From Paraflavitalea soli (lineage in GTDB: Bacteria; Bacteroidota; Bacteroidia; Chitinophagales; Chitinophagaceae): DNA of 64,000 bases. Of this stretch, positions 53,343-61,296 are shown piece after piece. Location: contig NZ_CP032157.1 of NCBI RefSeq assembly GCF_003555545.1, forward strand, positions 8,374,546 through 8,438,545, written 5' to 3'. The notes beneath the pieces are model-generated. The model was given only the letters and a program-made list of their open reading frames with translations, searched no databases and was not told the origin of the DNA. The position numbers and the translations under genes were made by a program. How positions within the stretch are numbered: position 1 is the first letter of the stretch; the number at the start of each line of letters is the position of its first letter.

Positions 53343-54845
53343 TTAAAAGAACTGGTAACCGGGTTGGGGAACTGGTTTTACTGCCTGCTCTTTTTTATGT
53401 CCGCGCAATAGCTTGTGGTAATCAGCCGGGTTAATAGGTTTGAGCCATTCATGCGGCCAGCGGCTAAGTTTTACAGGCAGCCCCATATCTTTCATCAGTT
53501 GATCGAGGTGCATATAGTTGAACGGCGCAATACAGGTGCCTCCAAATTCCGACGCAATGGGCCTGCTATGTTGGCGCCACTGGAGCATGTATTCCATATC
53601 TTCATTAATGGCGCTGACGGAGGGCAACGATAATTGGTTTTCCATATACCGTACCAGCCAGTTGGCCGCTATTTCCGACGTAAGCGTAGTAAACAGGCTC
53701 GAGTTGAAACCCACAAATCCCAATTGCGGCACCAATGGATGAATGATATTCCGGAATAAACGGTAACTGCCATTGGACGCAATGATCAGTTTGCGGTAGC
53801 TTTCTTCCAGGAAAGGCAGTTCCTGCGTAAAACCCGTACCACATACCAGCACATCCGCTGTAATCGATTCCCCATCCTGCAGCATGATCTGTTTTCCCTC
53901 CATGCGGGTGATCTCCGTTTTCCTGGCCTTGATCCTGCCACTTTGTATATTTTCATAAAACCCTACCGGCGCCACACCGAGGCTGCAACTGATCTGGTCT
54001 TCAATGCGGTGTTCCGGCACCATGCCACAAGCCTTTAGTTTGAACTGCATTTTCAGCAAGGCTTCCAGTCCCCGCCATTGCGCCCATACCAATGGTCTGC
54101 CCACTGAATGCAATAGTTTTTGACCGATTGATTTACGGGGGGCATTAAAGAAGGCTTCCGATAAGCGCGAGAACAACAGGTACCGCATATTTACTTTGTT
54201 ACCAAAAAAGCGGGGTACTTTCCATTGTGCTTTGCGGTACAGTAGCGTGGTGCTTTTACTGATACCAGCCGATAGCGTAGCTACATCCGTAGCCGATTTG
54301 GCAAAACCTACCACTGCCACCCGTTGGTCCCGCAGCAGCGATTCATTTTTCACTTCACTGGAATGGAGAATGCGTCCGCCTGCCTGTACAAAACTTTCGC
54401 TGCCCGCAAAAGCCGGTATATAAGGTTTGTGAAAAGTACCCGTACATACTGCCACAAAATCAAAATGCAGGGATTGCGTAGACCCATCGTGGAGGTCGGT
54501 TACCTGCACTTCCCAGACCGATTGCCGGAATTCCAGCGTATTGACCTGCGCACTGAACCATATATGCGGCAGCACATGGAACTTAATAGCATAGTCTTTC
54601 AGGTAAGCCTGCACCTGGGCGCCCGAAGGCCATTGCGGATAATGCGCAGGCATCGGGAAATCCGAGAAGGCATATTCATCCCGCGTGGTTTGCGTGGCTA
54701 CCCCCACATAAGAACGGCTTTTTTCCCATACGCCACCCAGGTCTGCCGCTTTTTCCAGCACCGTTACCCGGTAGCCTTTCTCCATAAACGCCTTGGCCGT
54801 AGCCAGGCCGCTGATGCCGGCGCCTATTATACCTACATGTTTCAT
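53343..54845 (-). CDS. Flavin-containing monooxygenase family protein
   Basis: The 500-residue protein has an N-terminal FAD-binding loop GIIGAGISGLATAKA (G8, G10, G13) and LEKAADLGGVWEKS. A second NADPH loop, VAVVGFAKSATDVA, lies near residue 176, and the family-like segment VCTGTFHKPYIPAF near 150. These are features of class B FMOs and Baeyer-Villiger monooxygenases, which oxygenate soft nucleophiles or ketones. GFAKSA replaces the more usual GxGxSG in the second loop. The substrate cannot be inferred. It diverges from the LytS-like gene. Confidence 0.9.
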   Translation of the reverse strand: MKHVGIIGAGISGLATAKAFMEKGYRVTVLEKAADLGGVWEKSRSYVGVATQTTRDEYAFSDFPMPAHYPQWPSGAQVQAYLKDYAIKFHVLPHIWFSAQVNTLEFRQSVWEVQVTDLHDGSTQSLHFDFVAVCTGTFHKPYIPAFAGSESFVQAGGRILHSSEVKNESLLRDQRVAVVGFAKSATDVATLSAGISKSTTLLYRKAQWKVPRFFGNKVNMRYLLFSRLSEAFFNAPRKSIGQKLLHSVGRPLVWAQWRGLEALLKMQFKLKACGMVPEHRIEDQISCSLGVAPVGFYENIQSGRIKARKTEITRMEGKQIMLQDGESITADVLVCGTGFTQELPFLEESYRKLIIASNGSYRLFRNIIHPLVPQLGFVGFNSSLFTTLTSEIAANWLVRYMENQLSLPSVSAINEDMEYMLQWRQHSRPIASEFGGTCIAPFNYMHLDQLMKDMGLPVKLSRWPHEWLKPINPADYHKLLRGHKKEQAVKPVPQPGYQFF

Positions 54846-55064
54846 ATTGATTGTATTTGTTGATTAATGCGTCCAAATTATTGGTAAAGCAGGCCGTGGG
54901 CGAGGCACAGTTAATGAAACAGGAGAATGGCTTAACAGAAGCAGCCCCTTGGTTAGAATGGAAGTTTGCCGGATACAGGTAAGTTTTTTGCCGGTTACAG
55001 CCCGTTGGCTAGCCTTCAGCGTGGTCGTGGTTGCAATAACCCGCAATTCGCCACTCATCCGGGG

Positions 55065-55099
55065 CGGTCATCCATTAAATGAAAACGGTCATCCGTTAA
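55065..55099. promoter_or_regulatory. Candidate LytTR binding site (direct repeat, 21-base period)
   Basis: CGGTCATCC-ATTAA at 55065 and CGGTCATCC-GTTAA at 55086 are near-identical direct repeats with a 21-base period, the geometry used by LytTR response regulators. The site lies 43 bases before the LytS-like start. Binding by the downstream LytTR protein is an inference. Confidence 0.5.
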
Positions 55100-55141
55100 G
55101 TCAGCCGGGTGTTCTATAATAGTTTCTACATCTTTGTCAAA

Positions 55142-56890
55142 ATGACCAATACGATGGGGAGCCTGGCAATGGTTAAGCGGTTAGGAGTTATGATGGTCTT
55201 ACTGGTAGTCTGTACCCTGCTACAGGCACAACCGGTGAGCGGGCGCGGTGATTCCTGGCAGGAGGTATTCAATAATAAAAAAGGTACCGTAACAGCCTTA
55301 TGGGATGATATAGAGCCTTTTATCTATATCAATAAGGATGGTGTGCTGCAAGGCGTGGAATACGAGATCATGGAATCCTTCAAGTCTTACCTGCAGCTCA
55401 AATATGCCATTGACCTTACCATTGTATGGGAACCGGCCGGCTCTTTTGACAGCATTTATGGGAAGGTTAGGAACAGCCCGCAGCCGGGCGTATTTGGGTG
55501 GTCCTATTTTTCCATCACCCCTGTACGGCAAAAAGAGGTGCAGTTCAGCCCGCCTTATATGCCCGATCTCAATGTGCTGGTCACCAATAACCTCGAGCCC
55601 ATGTATGCCAGCTCCCAGGAATTTACCGCGAAGATCAAAGAGATGCGGGCCTATACCATGGCCGGTACCACCATGACCGAAGACATCCTGTCCCTAAAAA
55701 AAAGTTTTTATCCCGCGCTGCCTGTTACTTATAAGGAACAGGATTATGACGTAATGCGTACCATTGCGGGCGACAACAAAGGATTTGGCTATGTACCCTT
55801 GTCCGTCTATATCGTGGCCTTGCAAAAAGGCATTAAGGTGAAAAGACAGCATGTACTCTCCAGTCGCCGCCAGGGTTTTGCCGCCATCATGCCACTCCAA
55901 ACAGACTGGAAGCCTGTAATGGATGAATACTTTTCCTCCGACCTGTTCCGCATAAAGGCCGGTGCCATCATTGCCAAATACCTGGGCTCCGAGGTCAAAG
56001 ACCTCGTATTTGAAAATGTGCAGGAAAGCGCACCCGCCCTCGACCTGGTTTCTCTCGAAAAAGAGATCGTGACCAAAAGGCTCATGGACACCGCCGTGGA
56101 AGTGCAGAAGCACCGTTCCTTTCGCAACATCATGCTCGTACTGTTCGTTTCCGTGATCCTGCTTTCCCTCGTATTGTACAATCGCTTTCAGACCAAACAA
56201 AAGCTCAACCGCCAGCTGAGTGCCAAGAATGACCAGATCGAGCAAATGAACCAGCTGTTGAAACTGAAAATATTACAGGCGCGGATGAACCCCCACTTTT
56301 TGTTCAACTCCCTCAACTCCATCCAATACTTTATTACAGGCGATGATAAAAAAGCCTCTTTGCAATATATTGGCCGTTTTTCCGCCTTCCTGCGCAAGGT
56401 GATCAACTATGGTGATGAGCTGTTCATCAACGTGAAAGAGGAGGCCGAGTTGCTGACAGAATACCTGTGGTTGGAACATTGCCGCTTCCACGATAAATTT
56501 GATTATGAGATCAGGGTAGCGCCGGGCACACAGGGTGCGGCCATTTTACCCCTGCTTACCCATAGCCTGGTAGAAGAAGCCTTGTACAAGGGGGTGCTCA
56601 ACCTTACCAACGGGCACAAAGGGAAATTGTGTATTGAATTTGTCACCGAAGAGGATACCCTGGTGGTGAAGGTTACCGACAATGGCATTTCACGGCAGGA
56701 TGCTGCCAGGCTGGATAAGAAAAAAGGAATGATGAATGGTGATGATGCCATGTTGATGCGCCGGATAGACCTGTTCAATGCACAGGGCAAAAGAAAGATC
56801 ACCACCAGTAAGGCAGTATGGCACGAGAATGGCACAGCCCTCAACAACGCCACCCTCGAAATACCACAACCATTGTTTGAACAACTATAA
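55142..56890 (+). CDS. LytS-like sensor histidine kinase with periplasmic solute-binding domain
   Basis: ATG at 55142 is chosen over GTG at 55109, giving 582 residues. A signal or anchor segment (about 15-30) precedes a periplasmic type-3 solute-binding-like domain (about 48-280; LQGVEYEIMESFKSYL, PQPGVFGWSYFSITPVRQKE). A membrane helix (about 329-347) follows, then a coiled-coil and a His_kinase domain with ARMNPHFLFNSLNSIQ (H385). The ATP-binding part is unusual: the usual VENAIKHG-type N box reads VEEALYKG (477-484), replacing the Mg-binding Asn, and the glycine-rich G2 box is missing although VTDNG is kept. It may be a low-activity or pseudokinase. The LytTR gene follows by 8 bases. Confidence 0.87.
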   Translation: MTNTMGSLAMVKRLGVMMVLLVVCTLLQAQPVSGRGDSWQEVFNNKKGTVTALWDDIEPFIYINKDGVLQGVEYEIMESFKSYLQLKYAIDLTIVWEPAGSFDSIYGKVRNSPQPGVFGWSYFSITPVRQKEVQFSPPYMPDLNVLVTNNLEPMYASSQEFTAKIKEMRAYTMAGTTMTEDILSLKKSFYPALPVTYKEQDYDVMRTIAGDNKGFGYVPLSVYIVALQKGIKVKRQHVLSSRRQGFAAIMPLQTDWKPVMDEYFSSDLFRIKAGAIIAKYLGSEVKDLVFENVQESAPALDLVSLEKEIVTKRLMDTAVEVQKHRSFRNIMLVLFVSVILLSLVLYNRFQTKQKLNRQLSAKNDQIEQMNQLLKLKILQARMNPHFLFNSLNSIQYFITGDDKKASLQYIGRFSAFLRKVINYGDELFINVKEEAELLTEYLWLEHCRFHDKFDYEIRVAPGTQGAAILPLLTHSLVEEALYKGVLNLTNGHKGKLCIEFVTEEDTLVVKVTDNGISRQDAARLDKKKGMMNGDDAMLMRRIDLFNAQGKRKITTSKAVWHENGTALNNATLEIPQPLFEQL

Positions 56891-56898
56891 CTTTTGCT

Positions 56899-57657
56899 AT
56901 GAAATACAAAGCCGTGATCGTTGAAGATGAATTGATGAACAGCGACTTCCTCAAGCACCTGCTGGCAGAGTTCTGTCCACAGGTAGAAGTGGTAGGCGTT
57001 GCCAACAACGTGGAAACCGCCGTAGCCTGCATTCACCAGCAGGCCCCCCAGCTCATCTTCATGGATATTGAACTGCAAACTGCCACCGGATTCGATGTAT
57101 TGCAGCAGGTGAAGGACGCCGATTTTGAAGTGATCTTTACCACCGCCTACGATCATTATGCCATTAAGGCCATTAAGTTCAGTGCGATTGATTACCTGCT
57201 CAAGCCCATCAATTTTGAAGAGCTGCAGGGCGCCGTGGGCAAAGCCATAGAAAGATGGCAGTTGAAAGAAAAAGATGATAAGCTCGAACTCCTTATCAGA
57301 AATGTACGCCGGCCTGCCGGAGAAGACTTTTCCATCAGCCTTTCTACTTCCGAAGGCGTGGAGTTTGTGCCCCTCAGCCAGATCATCCGCCTGGAAGCCA
57401 AAGGCCCGTATACGACTTTCTTTATGAAGAATGGGGCTCACCTGATGGTATGTAAAAACCTAAAAGAATATGAGCTCTTGTTAACAGACTATGGCTTTTT
57501 CCGTTTGCACAATTCTTATATGGTCAATATGAAAGAGGTGAGAAAAATGATCAAAGCCGATGGAGGGTATGCCGTCATGAACGATGATGCCATGATCGCT
57601 ATATCACCCAAGAAGAAAGACGAGTTTCTGGCCCTGATGTCACAACGATTGGTGTAG
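56899..57657 (+). CDS. LytTR family response regulator
   Basis: The 252-residue protein has a receiver domain (about 1-120) with the acidic pair in VIVEDE, the phospho-acceptor in LIFMDIEL (D56), and the later FTTAYDHYAIKAIK and YLLKPI. A LytTR DNA-binding domain (about 145-250) has IRLEAKGPYTTFFMKNG, FFRLHNSYMVNMKEVR and ISPKKKDEFL. It works with the LytS-like sensor, encoded 8 bases upstream. The 21-base-period direct repeat before that gene is a plausible self-regulation site. Confidence 0.94.
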   Translation: MKYKAVIVEDELMNSDFLKHLLAEFCPQVEVVGVANNVETAVACIHQQAPQLIFMDIELQTATGFDVLQQVKDADFEVIFTTAYDHYAIKAIKFSAIDYLLKPINFEELQGAVGKAIERWQLKEKDDKLELLIRNVRRPAGEDFSISLSTSEGVEFVPLSQIIRLEAKGPYTTFFMKNGAHLMVCKNLKEYELLLTDYGFFRLHNSYMVNMKEVRKMIKADGGYAVMNDDAMIAISPKKKDEFLALMSQRLV

Positions 57658-57666
57658 AGAACAGCT

Positions 57667-57781
57667 GTTAGCCGTTAGGCGTTAGCTTTTAGCAAAACCC
57701 CTCGAAGCAAACGTCGAAGCAAAAGACTGCCGACTGCCGATTGCCGACTGCCGATTGCCGATTGCCGATTCACGATTGCCG
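57667..57781. repeat. Two heptanucleotide tandem arrays and a short dispersed repeat
   Basis: Three GTTAGSC-type heptamers lie at 57667-57687. A TCGAAGCAAACGTCGAAGC element lies at 57702-57720. Eight heptamers of the type AYTGCCG (one variant ATTCACG) occupy 57726-57781. The second array runs into the 3' end of the hybrid kinase gene and covers its stop codon at 57770. A near copy of the middle element occurs at 63802. Confidence 0.85.
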
Positions 57782-60133
57782 ACCAAACTCCTTCAGATCC
57801 GCCACCGCCTGCTTACACACCACACTCACTTTCTCAAACAATTGCCTGATCTGCTCCGGGTCTTCTGCCGCCATGGCTAGTTTCTCCATCGTCAACAGTT
57901 CACTGCCGATAGCAGCCGTCAGTCCAAAAAAGCCGATCGTATTGCGCAATGAGTGTGTGGTCTTGTAGATCGTCTTGAAATCTCTTTTGCCAATGGCTGT
58001 TTTCAGTTTCGCAATATCCCGTGGATTCTGGTTCTTGAAAATATGGATCATCTCATGAATGAAGGCCCTGTTGTTCCGCGTTTGCTGTACCAGGAAGGAG
58101 AGGTCGATCCGGGCAATGGGCGCGCCGGATTGATCAGCAGTGGACTGGTGATTCAGTTGGCGGGCCCAGTGCGCGATCTTGTCCAGCAGGTCCGGCTCTT
58201 TAAAGGGTTTGGCCAGGTAATCATTCATGCCTGCCTGCAGGCATTTTTCTCTTTCTCCCGAAAGCGCATGCGCCGTCATAGCAATTACCGGCGTGGCCAG
58301 GTGCAATTCATCCCGGATGAGCTGCGTGGTTTTGTATCCATCCATCACCGGCATCTGGATATCCATCAGGATCAGGTCTGCCTGCTTTTCTTTCAGGTAT
58401 TCAATGGCTTTTTTACCATTCCGCGCCACCGCTACCTCAAATCCCTGCCCTTGTAAAATGATGGAGGTTAATTTCTGGTTCATCAGGTTGTCTTCTACTA
58501 CCAGTATCTTTTTGAGCGAAAAGTACTGCCGGTGATCCGTGGCCTCGCGCGAAGAAATGAGTTGTTGTTCGGGTGATTTCCGGTAGGGGATGATAAAACT
58601 GCATTCCGTACCCACCCCCTCCTGACTGCTGATCGAGATCGTACCTCCCAGCAGTTCTACCAGTTGTTTGGTGATTGCCAGTCCCAGTCCTGTACCGCCA
58701 TACTTACGCGTGATATGCGTATCCACCTGCGTAAAACGCTCAAAGATCGTAGCGATCTTATCCGCCGGAATGCCAATGCCTGTATCCTTCACGGTGAAAC
58801 ACAATACCACATTGTCCTCCGTTTCCTGTTGTATGATACAATTGATATATACCCCGCCCGACTCCGTAAACTTCACCGCATTGCCCATCAGGTTCACCAG
58901 TATCTGTGTCAGCCGCATAGGATCCCCCAGTACCGGGAAACTGATCCCCATATCCACACTGCAGCTCAACCGCAGGTCTTTACCACTCGCTTTGGTAGAG
59001 AACATCACCTGTAGCGAATGCAACAATTCCGGTATGCTGAAGGGGATCGTTTCCGTAAGGAATTTGCCGGCATCCAGTTTCGACAGGTCAAGGATATCAT
59101 TGATGATCGACAACAGGCTTTTGCCCGAAGTATGGATCGCTTCCAGGTAATCCTGCTGCACCGTATCCAGTGACGTTTTCTGCAGCAGGTCCGTAAAGCC
59201 CAGGATAGCCCCCAGCGGCGTTCGCAGTTCATGACTCATATTGGCTACAAAGTCTGCCTTCGTCTGGGCAGATTCTTCTGCCAGTATCCTCGATCTTTCC
59301 ATTTCCTCCTCTACCTTTTTGCGTTCAAAAAAAGTAGGGATATTGTATTGCTCCTTAGAGGCGTATGGCTTTTTATGTGCCGCATTGAACCGCTCCAGGT
59401 GTTCATGGATCTTGTGCGGGGGCGACATGATGAAGGTGCAGCGTTCATCCCCCTTCGCAGTACAACTCACTTCCACTGCCGTAAGCTCGATGCCAAAACT
59501 TTGCTCGCACCAGCCCGATGAATAACCCGCATTCATCACGCACACCGGTTCTTTCGATAATACCCCTGCCCGTTTCCACGAATCTGCTTCAAAAGAATAA
59601 GGGTGATCATAGATCAGGCAAAAGTTTTCATCCGGCGAAGGATTACTCTCCGGCGAGATGTCTACAAAGGCCCATCCCGAATAGGCAAAATGGATAGGAC
59701 CGGCCGATAGCTTGGCAATAGGATCCGTTACGTTCATGCGGACATGAAAATCCCTGGCGTCATGCAGGCCTATTACGTGCGCATAATCGAACAGGAAATT
59801 ACGGCCAATAGCAAAAGCCTCACTTTCTCCTTTATCCGCATACAGCCGCTGGATCGTTTCCAGGAAACCTTTGGAAAAGGCAGAAGCCCGCACCAGCACA
59901 TACCGTTGGTCATTGATCTCGATGGTGCCCTTGGTAGGGTCCATCTTGAATCCCTTGAAATATTCCCGCACCGTCTCCTGCGCCACGTCAAACAGTGGCT
60001 GCATGGCGCTAGGCACCGTTACCGACCGGCCCGTGGGCAAGCCATTGAGGTCCTGTCGCAGTACGGCATTTTCCCGTTCAAGCGCTGCTATCCGTTGCTG
60101 AAGGGCTGTGATCGTAGATGATGATGTTGGCAT
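57770..60133 (-). CDS. Hybrid sensor histidine kinase with XylR_N/V4R sensor, receiver and HPt domains
   Basis: ATG at 60133 is preferred to TTG at 60178, giving 787 residues and no membrane helix. An N-terminal coiled-coil (ITALQQRIAALERENAVL) leads to an XylR_N-like/V4R sensor (about 45-240), shown by YSSGWCEQSFGIELTAVEVS and the Cys-containing CTAKGDERCTFI (C224, C232). A HisKA domain (SHELRTPLG, H301), HATPase (DTGIGI, GGTGLGLAI), receiver (LILMDIQMPVMDG, D591) and C-terminal HPt (THSLRNTIGF, H727) follow. V4R domains bind aromatics or other hydrophobic ligands in known proteins. No separate output gene is adjacent, except the convergent LytTR gene on the other strand. Confidence 0.92.
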   Translation of the reverse strand: MPTSSSTITALQQRIAALERENAVLRQDLNGLPTGRSVTVPSAMQPLFDVAQETVREYFKGFKMDPTKGTIEINDQRYVLVRASAFSKGFLETIQRLYADKGESEAFAIGRNFLFDYAHVIGLHDARDFHVRMNVTDPIAKLSAGPIHFAYSGWAFVDISPESNPSPDENFCLIYDHPYSFEADSWKRAGVLSKEPVCVMNAGYSSGWCEQSFGIELTAVEVSCTAKGDERCTFIMSPPHKIHEHLERFNAAHKKPYASKEQYNIPTFFERKKVEEEMERSRILAEESAQTKADFVANMSHELRTPLGAILGFTDLLQKTSLDTVQQDYLEAIHTSGKSLLSIINDILDLSKLDAGKFLTETIPFSIPELLHSLQVMFSTKASGKDLRLSCSVDMGISFPVLGDPMRLTQILVNLMGNAVKFTESGGVYINCIIQQETEDNVVLCFTVKDTGIGIPADKIATIFERFTQVDTHITRKYGGTGLGLAITKQLVELLGGTISISSQEGVGTECSFIIPYRKSPEQQLISSREATDHRQYFSLKKILVVEDNLMNQKLTSIILQGQGFEVAVARNGKKAIEYLKEKQADLILMDIQMPVMDGYKTTQLIRDELHLATPVIAMTAHALSGEREKCLQAGMNDYLAKPFKEPDLLDKIAHWARQLNHQSTADQSGAPIARIDLSFLVQQTRNNRAFIHEMIHIFKNQNPRDIAKLKTAIGKRDFKTIYKTTHSLRNTIGFFGLTAAIGSELLTMEKLAMAAEDPEQIRQLFEKVSVVCKQAVADLKEFGRQS

Positions 60134-60318
60134 ACAGTTAAATTGCGTGTCACCGGCAGGGTAGTATCCGGCACGCAAACAAAGTTAACAGTCTGCCCCA
60201 ATAATCCCCGGCTACTTAATAAAAACCACTTTTCACTTAATGAAAAAGCCAGCCGCCGGATATTGTGTAACTTACCCCTCCCATATCGGGATCGTATTAC
60301 TCAAATAGCACATGAAAG

Positions 60319-61164
60319 ATGAAAACAAACTACACTGAATTACAACTCAATAAAGCTGTCACTTTCAAAGCCCTCCATGAACGCCCTGGTATATTCGCTT
60401 TTCCCAATCCCTGGGATGCAGGCTCCGCAAAAATGCTCGCCGCCCTCGGTTTTGAAGCCCTGGCCACCACCAGCGCCGGACTGGCCTTTTCCCTGGCCAA
60501 GCCCGATGGGGAAGGAGCCGTTACCCGGGAGGAAACCCTGGCCAATGCACGCGCCATCATCGCCGCCAGCAACCTGCCCGTAGCCGGAGACCTCGAAAAT
60601 GGGTATGGTGATGCACCCGAAACCTGTGCCGAAACCATTATCATGGCCGCAGCCGCAGGCCTGGTAGGTGGCTCCATTGAAGATGCCACCGGCCGGCCCC
60701 ACGATCCAATCTATCCATTTGAATTATCCGTGGAGCGTGTGAAGGCCGCAGTAGCCGCTGCCCGTAGTTTGCCCTTTCCCTTTATGTTGACCGCACGCGC
60801 CGAAAACCTCATCTATGGCCGTCCTGATTTTAAAGATACCCTCCGGCGCCTCGAAGCTTTTGCTGAAGCAGGCGCCGATGTATTGTTTGCGCCCGGCCTC
60901 ACTACCCGTGAGGAGATCGTGACCGTTGTGAAAGCCGTAGCGCCCAAACCCATCAATATCGTGGCAGGATTAGGACCTACCCCTTTCTCCCTAAATGAAC
61001 TGGAAGATATGGGGGTGAAACGCGTAAGCCTCGGTTCCTCCCTGGCCCGTGCCGCTTACAGTGGATTCCTGCGGGCAGCAGAAGAGATAAAGACCAATGG
61101 CTCCTTTGGCTTCACAAACGGCACTACTTCCTATGGGGAGATCAACCAGTTGTTGAGGTCATAA
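60319..61164 (+). CDS. Isocitrate lyase/PEP mutase family protein
   Basis: The 281-residue cytoplasmic TIM-barrel protein has family segments FAFPNPWDAGSAKMLAALGF, DLENGYGDAPETCAETI, GGSIEDATG, FMLTARAENLIYG and GADVLFAPGL. Members include 2-methylisocitrate lyase, oxaloacetate decarboxylase-like enzymes and PEP mutase; this sequence lacks the KKCGH loop of true isocitrate lyases. The specific reaction is not determinable from sequence. It lies between the divergent hybrid kinase and the permease and is probably monocistronic. Confidence 0.9.
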   Translation: MKTNYTELQLNKAVTFKALHERPGIFAFPNPWDAGSAKMLAALGFEALATTSAGLAFSLAKPDGEGAVTREETLANARAIIAASNLPVAGDLENGYGDAPETCAETIIMAAAAGLVGGSIEDATGRPHDPIYPFELSVERVKAAVAAARSLPFPFMLTARAENLIYGRPDFKDTLRRLEAFAEAGADVLFAPGLTTREEIVTVVKAVAPKPINIVAGLGPTPFSLNELEDMGVKRVSLGSSLARAAYSGFLRAAEEIKTNGSFGFTNGTTSYGEINQLLRS

Positions 61165-61296
61165 GCTGTACCAATACCGTCCTGCCATTGTATCGAAAGC
61201 GAACAAGCGAATGGTGAACAGCTGCATAAAGTAATTGCAAACCAATTGCTTATGCATTGGCATGTTTTTCAGGGAATAAGGTCATATCCTGCTAAT

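Noticed and set aside
57726-57781. Possible CRISPR array
   Set aside because: The repeats are contiguous 7-base units without spacers, and no cas genes are nearby.
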